A stretch of DNA of 45,310 bases from Candidatus Minthousia equi (GTDB lineage Bacteria; Bacteroidota; Bacteroidia; Bacteroidales; Bacteroidaceae). Position numbers and translations under genes: made by a program. Position 1 is the stretch's first letter, and each line of letters starts with the position of its first letter. The notes beneath the pieces were generated by a model that ran no database searches, was not told the origin of the DNA, and was given only the letters and a program-made list of their open reading frames with translations. The stretch lies in the NCBI GenBank assembly GCA_018065125.1, contig JAGHTY010000005.1:1-45310 (forward strand), in the 5' to 3' direction. Of the stretch, positions 8,365-17,621 are shown piece by piece.

Positions 8365-8916
8365 GTGGGGCTGAAACGTAAACTCTACAGTTTCATTTAC
8401 CATAAAGTTTTAGGTTGGAAGTCTGTTGTAGAGGCACCTAATTTTGCCAAGTGCATTATTTGTGTGGCTCCTCATACCACCAACCTAGATTTGTTTATGG
8501 GTAAACTATTCATCGGAGCTGTAGGCAGGAAATCTGGTTTCCTGATGAAGAAAGACTGGTTCTTCTGGCCATTGGGATATTTGTTCAAGGCCATTGGGGG
8601 TATTCCTGTTGACCGTTCAAAAAGAACTTCACTTACTGAACAGATAATCGAGAAAGCTAACAAGCTTGAGAACTTCGTACTGGCTATTACTCCTGAAGGA
8701 ACTCGTAAAGCAACAACTGAATGGAAAAAAGGATTCTGGTATATCGCCAAAGGTGCAAAGCTCCCTATCATTCTGGCAGGAATAGATTATCAGAAAAAGA
8801 TAATTACCTTGGCAAAGGTATTCTATCCATCAGACGATATTGAGAAAGACTTGGTAGAAATAAAGGCATACTACACGAATTTCGTGGGAAGACACCCAAA
8901 TAAGTTTGCCGTTTGA
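8365..8916 (+). CDS. 1-acyl-glycerol-3-phosphate acyltransferase family (PlsC-like)
   Basis: A 183-residue member of the PlsC/LPLAT acyltransferase superfamily. It shows the catalytic HxxxxD box as HTTNLD (about residues 37-42), the GGIPVDR block (about 77-83) and the TPEGTR substrate-binding block (about 109-114). It probably transfers an acyl chain to a lysophospholipid or other glycerol-lipid acceptor at the inner membrane, and it is shorter than classical PlsC (about 240 residues). The start is GTG, two bases after the previous stop; no better in-frame ATG exists near the N-terminus. Substrate is not determinable from the sequence. Confidence 0.87.
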   Translation: MGLKRKLYSFIYHKVLGWKSVVEAPNFAKCIICVAPHTTNLDLFMGKLFIGAVGRKSGFLMKKDWFFWPLGYLFKAIGGIPVDRSKRTSLTEQIIEKANKLENFVLAITPEGTRKATTEWKKGFWYIAKGAKLPIILAGIDYQKKIITLAKVFYPSDDIEKDLVEIKAYYTNFVGRHPNKFAV

Positions 8917-8928
8917 AACATAAATAAA

Positions 8929-11547
8929 ATGATTGGATTTGCAAGTAGGCTATTTGTCACAATCGCTATAAGTTCCTTTTTTACAAGTGCATTGGCACAA
9001 AACAAGTGGGATATGGAATACAATGGGCGACCTTGGACAGAAAATATATCTAAACCATTCCGCATCACACAGGGATTAGCCAATCGACACGTTACAGTAT
9101 CTACCAGCCATGGAAAGTATTGGGCAGTTGATAAAGAGAACTGGGTATGGCAGCGTCCTAGGCTTTTCTGTACTACAGAAGACTTATTTACCCAAACATT
9201 TACCATTCCTTTTCTCATTCCTATGCTTGAGAATGCTGGTGCCGTTGTATATACGCCAAGAGAACGCGATTGGCAACGCAATGAATCCATAGCCGATAAT
9301 GACAAGGGGGTACAGAACGGCATTTATCGCGAAACTATCGGCAAAGAAAGGTGGGGATTCTCTGAATTACCAGGATTTGCACATTATAGCCATACATACA
9401 GACAAGGCGAAAACCCATTTAAAGCAGGTAGTGCACGTATCTGTCCTACTACAAATTCTGAAAGTAGAGTTTCAGAAGCAATATGGCAAGCAAACCTTCC
9501 TAAGAAAGGTAGATATGCTGTGTATGTTTCCTACCAGAATCTTAACGGAAATGTAGACGACGCACATTATACCGTTCATCACGATGGAGGTAAAACCGAA
9601 ATCCTTGTTAACCAGAGAATGGGTGGAGGAACATGGGTTTATATTGGTACTTATCTGTTTGACCCAAACCGTCCTGAAGATTGTAAGGTTACCTTATCCA
9701 ACTATAGCAAGAGAGACGGAATAGTATGTGCCGATGGTGTGCGTTTTGGTGGTGGCATGGGTAACATTGCCCGAGGTAACAATGGAAAGGTAAGCGGATT
9801 ACCTCGTTTCTTAGAAGGAGCAAGATATAATGCGCAATGGTCGGGGTTCCCTTTGCTGGCATATAGTCCTTATGAGGGAGAAAATGACTATCGTGACGAT
9901 ATTAACTGCCGTTCATATGTTACTAATCATCTAAATGGCGCTTCTATCTTTAACCCAGATACCACAGGACTTTGTGTACCTATTGAAGCACAATTCTCTG
10001 TTCATAGTGACGCAGGTTTCCATAAAGATAACACCTATGTAGGAACATTAGGTATCTGCTCTACAGAGAACGACACTATCTATAACTACCCTGGTGGTAT
10101 TCTAAGATCGGTTTCTCATCAATGGCCAAGGGATTTATTAAGCAATCTGCGACAGGACCTTCGTGCTCATTTAAGCCTGCCTTGGGTAACCCGAGGAGTG
10201 AAGGATGCCAACTATAGTGAAAGCAAACGACCTGTAGTACCAGCCAGCCTTGTAGAGATGCTCAGCCATCAGAACTGGGCAGATATGACGCTAGGACATG
10301 ACCCTAACTTCAAGTTTGTGTTTGCCCGTTCACTTTACAAGACAATGGCTCGTTTCGTAAATGGCTTGCACAATGCAGAAACAACTATTCAGCCTTTACC
10401 TGTTCATGGAATGTCCATGCAGTTTCTGAGCAACAACAATGTCAAGCTGACTTGGCAACCTACTAATGACCCTACCGAGCCATCAGCTAAGCCTAATGGT
10501 TATGTTCTGTATACCCGCCTGAGTAATGGAGGATTTAACAATGGCGAGTACATAAGTAATAATGAAGTTACTCTTAACTTAAAGCCAGGCTTTGTCTATA
10601 GTTTTAAAGTAACAGCAGTTAACAAGGGCGGAGAAAGTCTTGAAAGCGAAACGCTTTCTGCATTCGTATCGCCATACGACAACAAGCAGAAACGAATTCT
10701 CATTATCAATGGATTTAATCGCCTTAGTGGTCCTATGCCATTCGATAGTGAAACCGCTCAAGGTTTCGACCTAAATACCGATGCAGGTGTTCCTTATATG
10801 CGCACTCCAGGTTTCTGTGGTGCCCAGGTTACCTACAGCAAGGAAAACATGGGTTCAGAACTCACATCAGGAACTGGCTATAGCGGGAACGAACTTGAGG
10901 GAATGGTCATTGCCGGAAACACTTTCGACTATCCTTTCATTCATGGAATGGCTATTACTGCCATGCAGGAATACTCTTATGTGTCATGCAGCAGAGAAGC
11001 AGTTGAAAATGGAATTATAGATTTAGGCGAATATGCGATGGTCGACCTCATCCTTGGCTTGGAAAAGAACGACGGATGGAGTTTAAAGCCATACAAAACC
11101 TTTACACCAAGAATGCAGACGGTGCTTTCTCAATACATGAACCAAGGCGGACGCATACTTGTCAGTGGAGCCTTTGTTGCCAGCGATATGCAATCTCCAG
11201 AGGAAGTGCTATTTACCAGCAACATTTTGAAATACAGATTAGATACCCGTTTAAACCCAACAACTATCAGCACTTCTGTATTAAGTGGATGCGGCATTAA
11301 TTTCAGCATACCTCGCACATTAAATGAAGAAAGTTATGCAGTACAAACATCCGACTGCATCTATCCTGTTGATCAAGAGTTTGGTTTCCCTGCCTTTGCC
11401 TATACAGAGAACAATCGTTGTGCAGGTATCGCCTACCAGAAAGGTGGATATAGAGTAATGGCATTAAGTTTCCCATTCGAGAGTATTACAACAGAAAAAG
11501 ACCGCCGTCACATTATGAGCGGTATTCTGAATTTCCTTCTGAAATAA
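8929..11547 (+). CDS. Large secreted protein: amidase_3-like fold split by a golvesin-like domain, plus FnIII (often labelled xanthan lyase)
   Basis: An 872-residue protein with a signal peptide (1-23, ending ALA-Q). Residues 178-280 form a golvesin/xanthan-lyase-like beta-sandwich (the pattern RYAVYVSY...YTVHHDGG...GGTWVYIGTYLF...ADGVRFGGG). Around it lie pieces that read like a zinc amidase_3 domain: H61 in STSHGK, E84 in TTED followed by VVYTPRERD, then FSVHSDAG (H359) and SLVEMLSHQN (E443). These match the order of the amidase_3 zinc ligands and catalytic glutamate. A fibronectin type III domain spans about 487-580, and the C-terminal region (about 590-872) is unassigned. It is probably a periplasmic or surface peptidoglycan amidase-type enzyme rather than a polysaccharide lyase; that is inference from residue order. 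Confidence 0.8.
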   Translation: MIGFASRLFVTIAISSFFTSALAQNKWDMEYNGRPWTENISKPFRITQGLANRHVTVSTSHGKYWAVDKENWVWQRPRLFCTTEDLFTQTFTIPFLIPMLENAGAVVYTPRERDWQRNESIADNDKGVQNGIYRETIGKERWGFSELPGFAHYSHTYRQGENPFKAGSARICPTTNSESRVSEAIWQANLPKKGRYAVYVSYQNLNGNVDDAHYTVHHDGGKTEILVNQRMGGGTWVYIGTYLFDPNRPEDCKVTLSNYSKRDGIVCADGVRFGGGMGNIARGNNGKVSGLPRFLEGARYNAQWSGFPLLAYSPYEGENDYRDDINCRSYVTNHLNGASIFNPDTTGLCVPIEAQFSVHSDAGFHKDNTYVGTLGICSTENDTIYNYPGGILRSVSHQWPRDLLSNLRQDLRAHLSLPWVTRGVKDANYSESKRPVVPASLVEMLSHQNWADMTLGHDPNFKFVFARSLYKTMARFVNGLHNAETTIQPLPVHGMSMQFLSNNNVKLTWQPTNDPTEPSAKPNGYVLYTRLSNGGFNNGEYISNNEVTLNLKPGFVYSFKVTAVNKGGESLESETLSAFVSPYDNKQKRILIINGFNRLSGPMPFDSETAQGFDLNTDAGVPYMRTPGFCGAQVTYSKENMGSELTSGTGYSGNELEGMVIAGNTFDYPFIHGMAITAMQEYSYVSCSREAVENGIIDLGEYAMVDLILGLEKNDGWSLKPYKTFTPRMQTVLSQYMNQGGRILVSGAFVASDMQSPEEVLFTSNILKYRLDTRLNPTTISTSVLSGCGINFSIPRTLNEESYAVQTSDCIYPVDQEFGFPAFAYTENNRCAGIAYQKGGYRVMALSFPFESITTEKDRRHIMSGILNFLLK

Positions 11548-11558
11548 ATTAATAAACT

Positions 11559-11876
11559 ATGTATAGTATCCAAGCAAACAAATCAGGTACACGTAGTATT
11601 AACGTTACCGAAGAGAACCTTCAAACTATCGAGGAATATTCACTCTTTCAGGATTTGATCGATAGTACAGGCATTGTAGATGAAACTGTTCTGGATAAGC
11701 TAAAGCTTACCACACGCAGTATGATAACCTCGCAAGACAATGTAAACAAGAATCTTGTTAATCTTTGTATTGATGTTATCTACCACAATAACATGAAAGC
11801 ATTTGGCCTTCATCAGTTGATTAACCTTTACCTGAAGTGGAAGGCAAATAAAGATAACGAAACAACAGAGGAATAA
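11559..11876 (+). CDS. Small conserved protein of unknown function
   Basis: This 105-residue soluble protein is not one I can place in a family. It starts with a short strand-like segment (MYSIQANKSGTRSINVTEENL) and continues as charged helices, with no signal peptide or membrane segment. It lies 11 bases after the large secreted protein and 3 bases before the YgiQ-type gene, firmly inside the operon. Confidence 0.75.
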   Translation: MYSIQANKSGTRSINVTEENLQTIEEYSLFQDLIDSTGIVDETVLDKLKLTTRSMITSQDNVNKNLVNLCIDVIYHNNMKAFGLHQLINLYLKWKANKDNETTEE

Positions 11877-11879
11877 TCA

Positions 11880-13763
11880 TTGGAGTATAAGTTGACAGAT
11901 TTCTTGCCAACCACAAAGAAAGAATGTGAACTGCGTGGTTGGGATACACTGGATGTAATAATATTCAGTGCCGATGCCTATGTGGATCATCCATCATTCG
12001 GAGCAGCTGTTATTGGACGTGTCTTAGAGAATTGCGGACTTAGAGTTGCTATTGTACCCCAACCCAATTGGCAAGACGATTTGCGTGACTTTAAGAAATT
12101 GGGACGTCCTCGGTTATTCTTTGGTGTAAGTCCTGGTTGTATGGATTCGATGGTCAACAAATATACAGCCAACCGACGACTAAGAAGTGAAGACGCCTAT
12201 ACCCCAGATGGACGCCATGACAAGCGTCCAGAGTATCCCACTATTGTCTATACGCAGGCACTGAAGAAATTGTTTCCTGATGTACCTGTAGTTCTCGGTG
12301 GTATTGAAGCAAGTCTTAGACGATTAACCCATTTCGACTATTGGCAGAATAAGCTGCAGAAATGTATTCTTTGTGATTCTGGAGCAGATGGAATAACCTA
12401 TGGAATGGGTGAAAAATCTACCATCTATCTGGCAGAGCAACTAAAAAATGAAGAGCAATGTACAGTTGCTCGTTTTCGCGAGGTACTAGGTTCATGTCCA
12501 CAAACCGTTTTATTATACCCCAAAGGACAAGTTCCTGGCGGTATCAAGGAAGACGATATTATTCTCCACTCACACGAAGACTGCCTTGAAGACAAGAAAA
12601 AGCAATCTGAAAACTTTCGTCATATTGAGGAAGAGAGTAATAAATACCACGCACAACGCATCCTGCAGGATGTGGATAATAAAACGGTAGTAGTAAATCC
12701 TCCTTTTCCTCCACTGACAACCGAGGAACTTGACAATTCGTTCGATCTTCCCTATACACGCCTTCCACATCCAAAGTACAAAGGCAAGCGTATTCCTGCC
12801 TACGAAATGATTAAGCACTCTGTTAACATTCACCGAGGTTGCTTTGGTGGTTGTGCATTCTGTACAATCTCAGCACATCAGGGAAAATTTATAGTGAGCA
12901 GAAGCAAGAAGAGCATCTTAAAGGAAGTAAAGGCAATTACGCAGATGGAGGATTTCCGTGGTTACCTAAGCGATGTAGGTGGTCCTTCGGCAAACATGTA
13001 CGGAATGCATGGAAAGGATCTAACCATTTGTGCAAAATGCAAGAAGCCGTCATGTATTCATCCCAAGGTGTGTCCAAACTTAAATGGTGACCACACTGCT
13101 TTGCTGGATATTTATCATAGCATTGACAAATTGCCTCAGATAAAGAAAAGTTTCATTGGCAGTGGTGTTCGTTATGATTTGCTGCTTAACGATTATAAAG
13201 ATGATAAACTGAACAAGGCTGCACAAGACTATACTCGTGAGCTTATAGTGAACCATGTTAGCGGCCGACTGAAGGTGGCACCAGAACACACAAGCGACAC
13301 TGTTCTAAACTACATGCGTAAGCCTTCTTTCCGTCAGTTTGGTGAGTTTAAGCGAATCTTCGACAAAATCAACCATGAACAGAATCTCAAGCAGCAGATT
13401 ATCCCTTACTTTATCAGTAGTCATCCTGGTTGTACAGAAGAAGATATGGCTGAATTGGCTGTCCTGACTAAGCAGATGAATTTTCAACTAGAACAGGTAC
13501 AGGACTTCACCCCAACACCAATGACCGTTAGCACAGAAGCATGGTATTCTGGTTATCATCCTTATACATTAGAGAAAATCTTCAGTGCCAAGACTCCTGC
13601 TGAGAAACTAGCTCAACGTATGTTTTTCTTCTGGTACAAGCCCGAGGAAAAACCAAAAATCATCAGGGAACTTAAGCGCATTAACCGCTTTGACCTTGTT
13701 AATCGACTCTATCCTCCAACCGAGAACAAGCAACCTTTTTTTAAAAAGAAACCAAGAAGATGA
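11880..13763 (+). CDS. YgiQ-family radical SAM protein
   Basis: A 627-residue radical SAM protein of the YgiQ family (UPF0313). The N-terminal part (from TTKKECELRGWDTLDVIIFS) resembles a B12-binding-like Rossmann domain. The 4Fe-4S cluster motif is CFGGCAFC (C321, C325, C328, CxxxCxxC), followed by a cysteine-rich insertion (CAKCKKPSCIHPKVC) and the conserved KVAPEHTS segment. The biochemical reaction is unknown. An in-frame stop at 11874 leaves TTG at 11880 as the earliest start, and it gives the expected N-terminus. The C-terminus is rich in Lys and overlaps the next gene by four bases (ATGA). Confidence 0.92.
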   Translation: MEYKLTDFLPTTKKECELRGWDTLDVIIFSADAYVDHPSFGAAVIGRVLENCGLRVAIVPQPNWQDDLRDFKKLGRPRLFFGVSPGCMDSMVNKYTANRRLRSEDAYTPDGRHDKRPEYPTIVYTQALKKLFPDVPVVLGGIEASLRRLTHFDYWQNKLQKCILCDSGADGITYGMGEKSTIYLAEQLKNEEQCTVARFREVLGSCPQTVLLYPKGQVPGGIKEDDIILHSHEDCLEDKKKQSENFRHIEEESNKYHAQRILQDVDNKTVVVNPPFPPLTTEELDNSFDLPYTRLPHPKYKGKRIPAYEMIKHSVNIHRGCFGGCAFCTISAHQGKFIVSRSKKSILKEVKAITQMEDFRGYLSDVGGPSANMYGMHGKDLTICAKCKKPSCIHPKVCPNLNGDHTALLDIYHSIDKLPQIKKSFIGSGVRYDLLLNDYKDDKLNKAAQDYTRELIVNHVSGRLKVAPEHTSDTVLNYMRKPSFRQFGEFKRIFDKINHEQNLKQQIIPYFISSHPGCTEEDMAELAVLTKQMNFQLEQVQDFTPTPMTVSTEAWYSGYHPYTLEKIFSAKTPAEKLAQRMFFFWYKPEEKPKIIRELKRINRFDLVNRLYPPTENKQPFFKKKPRR

Positions 13764-14590
13764 ATGCATATACAATTATTGAGCAAAGTTGTATAGGCAA
13801 GAATCCAGATGCTTTCTGTGAAGATGGAATTGTTGTCTCGCCTTATTATATTGCCGTAATTGATGGCTCTACCAGCAAAGGTAATTTAAGCTATGGAATA
13901 AAAACCTCAGGACGAATCGCAATGGAACTATTATCCGAAGCTATTCCTTTGTTACCAATTGACATTGATGTTACTCATGCTATTACACTCCTCACACGCA
14001 AGATATCAGAATACTATGTACAGCATGACGTTGAAGCAAATGTAAGCGAGCATCCAGAAAACCGTCTTACTGCAAGCTGTGTTATCTATAGTGTAAAAAG
14101 AAATGAAATTTGGCAAATCGGAGATTGTCCCTTTATGCTTGACGATCAAATGTATGATAACCCTAAGTATTGGGAACAACCTTTGGCACAGATGCGCGCA
14201 CTTTTCCTTGAGAAAGAGTTAAAAGATGGGAAAACCATCGAGCAATTACGCACCAACGATACAGGTCGTGAATACATACTGCCTTTGCTGAAATTTTCCA
14301 CCCGTTATCAAAACAATGAAGACACCAACTATGGATATGCTGTTCTGGATGGTTTCCCTATCCCAACCCATCACATAAAAACATATAGCTGCAAAGGAAT
14401 ACACCAGATAATCCTGGCCAGCGATGGTTACTTTCAGTTAGCAGGTACATTAAACGAATGCGAGCGGATAAACAAGGAATACCTTGCTCAAGATCCGCTC
14501 TGCATGTTAACTTATAAAATGACAAAGGGCCTAAAGCCCAATGCCAAGAATTTCGATGATAGAACCTATATTAGGTTTACTTTAGATTGA
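13760..14590 (+). CDS. PP2C-like serine/threonine phosphatase-fold protein
   Basis: A 276-residue protein with the metal-binding aspartates of the PP2C fold in order: D35 in VIDGSTS, D122 in IGDCPF, D222 in LASDGY and D266/D267 in FDDRTY. This supports a metal-dependent phosphatase or a close relative, but overall similarity to PP2C is low and the usual N-terminal RxxNED motif is not visible (a [10 protein letters not shown] segment occupies that place). It overlaps YgiQ by four bases, so coupling is likely. Its 3' end overlaps the convergent pfkA gene by nine bases. Confidence 0.75.
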   Translation: MNAYTIIEQSCIGKNPDAFCEDGIVVSPYYIAVIDGSTSKGNLSYGIKTSGRIAMELLSEAIPLLPIDIDVTHAITLLTRKISEYYVQHDVEANVSEHPENRLTASCVIYSVKRNEIWQIGDCPFMLDDQMYDNPKYWEQPLAQMRALFLEKELKDGKTIEQLRTNDTGREYILPLLKFSTRYQNNEDTNYGYAVLDGFPIPTHHIKTYSCKGIHQIILASDGYFQLAGTLNECERINKEYLAQDPLCMLTYKMTKGLKPNAKNFDDRTYIRFTLD

Positions 14591-15559
14591 CAATTCGTCC
14601 AGCACCTTTATCAAGGTCTTGTCTATAGGCTTTTCCTTACGGATTGCATCCACAATAGGAACATAGACAATCTGGTCATTCTTTACACCAATCATTACGT
14701 TTCGCTGTCCGTCAAGAATAGCCTGAATGGCTCCTGCACCAAGGCGGCTAGCCAAGATACGGTCGCGGGCAGAAGGAGAACCACCACGCTGCAAATGTCC
14801 TAAAATAGAAACACGTACATCATACTCAGGATACTCCTTCTTAACTCGATCTGCATAGTAAAGTGCACCACACTTAGGACTTTCACTCACGATAACGATA
14901 CTTGAGTTCTTGCTCTTTCTAATACCACGGCCAATGAACTGCTCCAACTGGTCGGCATTAGTTGCATCCTCAGGAATAATAGCGGCTTCTGCACCACTGG
15001 CTATTGCACTATTCTGTGCCAGGAAACCTGCATCACGACCCATTACTTCAACAAAGAAGATACGTTCGTGACTATTAGCAGTATCACGAATCTTATCTAC
15101 ACAATGCATAATGGTATTTAGTGTAGTATCATAACCAATGGTAAGGTCGGTACCATACAAATCATTATCAATAGTACCTGGCAAACCAATGCAAGGAACA
15201 TCAAACTCTTCTGCAAAGATACGGGCACCAGTTAGAGAACCATTTCCACCAATAACTATCAAAGCATCAATTTCATTAGCCCTCATGTTATCATAAGCCT
15301 TCTGTCGACCTTCAGGAGTAGTAAATTCCTTTGAACGTGCAGTCTTCAAGATTGTACCACCACGCTGAATGATATTACTAACATTCTCGCTGGTAAAAGG
15401 CTTTATATCATTATTGATAAGGCCATCGTAACCACGATATATACCCTTAACTGTGAATCCATTACAAATAGCACTTCTGGTCACCGCACGAATCGCAGCG
15501 TTCATACCTGGTGAGTCACCTCCAGAAGTTAAAATGCCAATACACTTAATTTTAGCCAT
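14582..15559 (-). CDS. pfkA: ATP-type 6-phosphofructokinase
   Basis: The committed step of glycolysis, fructose 6-phosphate to fructose 1,6-bisphosphate. Length (325) and motifs fit the ATP-dependent PfkA group: [16 protein letters not shown] at the start, [13 protein letters not shown] at the active site, [14 protein letters not shown], and [16 protein letters not shown]. The ATP-loop motif reads GGNGS (N106), whereas E. coli PfkA has GGDGS; the glycine at the following position agrees with ATP rather than PPi as donor. It lies 68 bases downstream of the NhaD antiporter gene on the same strand. See the finding on N106 for the possible effect on activity. Confidence 0.92.
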   Translation of the reverse strand: MAKIKCIGILTSGGDSPGMNAAIRAVTRSAICNGFTVKGIYRGYDGLINNDIKPFTSENVSNIIQRGGTILKTARSKEFTTPEGRQKAYDNMRANEIDALIVIGGNGSLTGARIFAEEFDVPCIGLPGTIDNDLYGTDLTIGYDTTLNTIMHCVDKIRDTANSHERIFFVEVMGRDAGFLAQNSAIASGAEAAIIPEDATNADQLEQFIGRGIRKSKNSSIVIVSESPKCGALYYADRVKKEYPEYDVRVSILGHLQRGGSPSARDRILASRLGAGAIQAILDGQRNVMIGVKNDQIVYVPIVDAIRKEKPIDKTLIKVLDELSI

Positions 15560-15627
15560 AATCCTTAATATAATCTTTTAACCTTTAAATTCTAAAAACC
15601 TATAAACTCTCAATTCTATTCTCCTAA

Positions 15628-17010
15628 CTAAAGAATATTCTGTAAATAGTATACCAGCACGCCGAATCCCCAACCCAGCAATACCATCCATGAGAAACGA
15701 CGGATGTACCACCAGAAAGGAATGCGCTCCATGGCTGCTACGGCAAAGCCTGCTACTGAACCAATAGTAAGCAAAGTACCACCCATACAAGTACAGAATG
15801 GTATCAAATTCCAATAGGTACCGTTCTGAACAAAAGCCTCGGAAAAGCCACGTACTCCATCAGGGGCTACATCATACATGCTACTGCTAACCAGCATTAA
15901 TGGAATATTATCAAATACTGATGAAATAAATCCAAATATTGCCGAAAGGATGTAAACACTATGGATTTCCTTATCACAGAAATTGGCAAACCACTGCAAG
16001 GCACCTGTTTCTAGTACTGCTCCTACGGCCAAGGAAATACCCAGGAAGAAAAGTATCTGACTGGTATCACTGGTTTGCAGATTCATGGGCAGCTGACGCT
16101 GAGCTACCTGCAGCTGCGCACGCTTATGGGTAAAGATTTCCACCATCACCCATAGCAAAGACATAATGAGCAATGCTCCAACAAATGGTGGCAACTTGGT
16201 AACACTATGGAAGGTTGGAATTGCCCACAATCCACCAATGCCCAATATCATCAATACTATTCGTTGCCAAACATTCAGATAGCAGTCATCGCCTCGGTAG
16301 GCACCCAATGCCGACTGAATCTGCACATGCTCAGGCAATTTTCTTGAGGCCAAATAGGTAGTTACTACCAATGCTGTAAGACAAGGCAGGAACAAATGAC
16401 CAGCATAAGAACTTGGAGTGATAGCCTCTTTATTCCACAATATCAAGCTGGTAAGATCACCAATCGCCGTAAAGCATCCACCGGCATTAGCAGCCATCAG
16501 AATCACACACGAGAAATACATTCGCTGCCTCTCCTGCACAATCAGTTGTCGCAGAAGAACAATCATGATAACAGCCGAAGTGAGGTTATCAATATTAGCC
16601 GACAGCAGGAAAGTTACCAATGAAACGCTCCACAAAAGAGTCTTTGTCTTACGTGTACGCATCCAAGAACGCATGAACCTAAATACGTCGTTCTGGTAAA
16701 GTATTTCAATGATAGAAGATGTGGCAATGATGAAAAGAATAATCTTGCAGGCAGAGGTAACATAATCCATGAAAACATGATTAGCTACAAACTCTGTAAG
16801 CATGTTACCATTGGCAGTTCTTCCGGCTAGGAAAGAATGATACTCAGCACCATGCATGCTACGCACATAACCATTGGCATCCAGCATGTAGAGAATCCAT
16901 CCTACCACACCAAGAAACATGGCAACCGACGACTTGTTCAGTCGGTTTATCCTCTCTGTGGCAATCAAGAAATAGCCAATCAACAATATGCCTACTATTA
17001 TAAGTGTCAT
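15628..17010 (-). CDS. nhaD: NhaD-type Na+/H+ antiporter
   Basis: A 460-residue polytopic inner-membrane protein with about a dozen hydrophobic segments, of the NhaD branch of the ion-transporter superfamily. Diagnostic segments are LLSANIDNLTSAVIMIVLLR and SSVFDNIPLMLVSS, each holding the acidic/Asn residues typical of the ion site, and ANAGGCFTAIGDLTSLILW between them. It exports Na+ in exchange for protons. It has its own likely promoter at 17040-17047 and pfkA follows on the same strand. Confidence 0.92.
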   Translation of the reverse strand: MTLIIVGILLIGYFLIATERINRLNKSSVAMFLGVVGWILYMLDANGYVRSMHGAEYHSFLAGRTANGNMLTEFVANHVFMDYVTSACKIILFIIATSSIIEILYQNDVFRFMRSWMRTRKTKTLLWSVSLVTFLLSANIDNLTSAVIMIVLLRQLIVQERQRMYFSCVILMAANAGGCFTAIGDLTSLILWNKEAITPSSYAGHLFLPCLTALVVTTYLASRKLPEHVQIQSALGAYRGDDCYLNVWQRIVLMILGIGGLWAIPTFHSVTKLPPFVGALLIMSLLWVMVEIFTHKRAQLQVAQRQLPMNLQTSDTSQILFFLGISLAVGAVLETGALQWFANFCDKEIHSVYILSAIFGFISSVFDNIPLMLVSSSMYDVAPDGVRGFSEAFVQNGTYWNLIPFCTCMGGTLLTIGSVAGFAVAAMERIPFWWYIRRFSWMVLLGWGFGVLVYYLQNIL

Positions 17011-17039
17011 TGCGTTATTCCTTCTATTATTTTTGCAAG

Positions 17040-17047
17040 CAAAGGTA
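17040..17047 (-). promoter_or_regulatory. Promoter -7 element for nhaD
   Basis: TACCTTTG on the minus strand, 29 bases upstream of the nhaD start, matches TAnnTTTG. The -33 region shows no clear TTTG. Confidence 0.55.
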
Positions 17048-17121
17048 ATGAAAAAATTAAAATAATGCTAAAAAACGCAGCAAAAAAGAAGTATCAAGCA
17101 CAAAAAGTCAGATATTCATGC

Positions 17122-17129
17122 TATCTTTG
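17122..17129 (+). promoter_or_regulatory. Promoter -7 element for tRNA-Gly
   Basis: TATCTTTG ends 16 bases before the tRNA, giving a short 5' leader. It is probably also the promoter for the response regulator gene, since only 20 bases separate that gene from the tRNA. Confidence 0.65.
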
Positions 17130-17145
17130 CGTAACAAAAAACAAT

Positions 17146-17218
17146 GCGGTAGTAGCTCAGTTGGTAGAGCATCGGCTTCCCAAGCCGAGGGTCACGGGTT
17201 CGAGTCCCGCTTACCGCT
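17146..17218 (+). tRNA. tRNA-Gly (anticodon CCC)
   Basis: A full cloverleaf can be drawn. The acceptor arm GCGGTAG/TTACCGC has a G-U at pair 7-66, the D arm is GCTC/GAGC, and the anticodon stem TCGGC/GCCGA encloses the loop TTCCCAA (CCC at positions 34-36, reading GGG). The T arm has CGGG/CCCG around TTCGAGT. Pair 49-65 at the base of the T arm is an A-C mismatch. The discriminator is T and no CCA is encoded, so the 3' end needs RNase Z and CCA addition. Confidence 0.96.
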
Positions 17219-17238
17219 CTAAATAAGAACCTTCAATC

Positions 17239-17607
17239 ATGGAAACAAAACCTTTGGTACTTGTGGCAGAAGACGACTCCAGCAACTATCGTTACCTGGA
17301 GGTACTCCTAAGAAAGCAGTTCTCTGTTCTTTGGGCACAGGATGGCGAAATAGCTGTCCAGATGGCTCTTGAGAACGATGTGAAGATGATATTTATGGAC
17401 AATAAAATGCCAAAGATGACCGGATTGAAAGCATTGGTAGAAATCAAGAAAATCAAACCTACCCTTCCCATCATTATGCAAACAGCATTCGCCTTCGATG
17501 GTGACAAGGAAGAGGCAATGGCTATGGGTGCCGATGGTTATCTTACCAAACCTATCATGAGCCGTGACCTTAAGGAAGTCATTGCACAATTCTTTGGAGA
17601 GCTGTAA
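17239..17607 (+). CDS. Single-domain response regulator (CheY-like receiver)
   Basis: A 122-residue stand-alone receiver domain. It has the acidic pocket EDD (residues 11-13), phosphoacceptor D54 in FMDNKMPKMTG, T83 in MQTA and the conserved lysine K104 in TKP. There is no output domain, so it must act through a partner protein or in a phosphorelay. The gene starts 20 bases after tRNA-Gly without an apparent promoter of its own. The nearest sensor kinase in this window is the TPR kinase at 36898-38856, but no link between them is shown. Confidence 0.92.
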   Translation: METKPLVLVAEDDSSNYRYLEVLLRKQFSVLWAQDGEIAVQMALENDVKMIFMDNKMPKMTGLKALVEIKKIKPTLPIIMQTAFAFDGDKEEAMAMGADGYLTKPIMSRDLKEVIAQFFGEL

Positions 17608-17621
17608 TGGTTTCTTCAACT

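Noticed and set aside
15560..15627. Promoter for pfkA between nhaD and pfkA
   Set aside because: The spacer is AT-rich but has no convincing TAnnTTTG at the right distance; co-transcription with nhaD is simpler.
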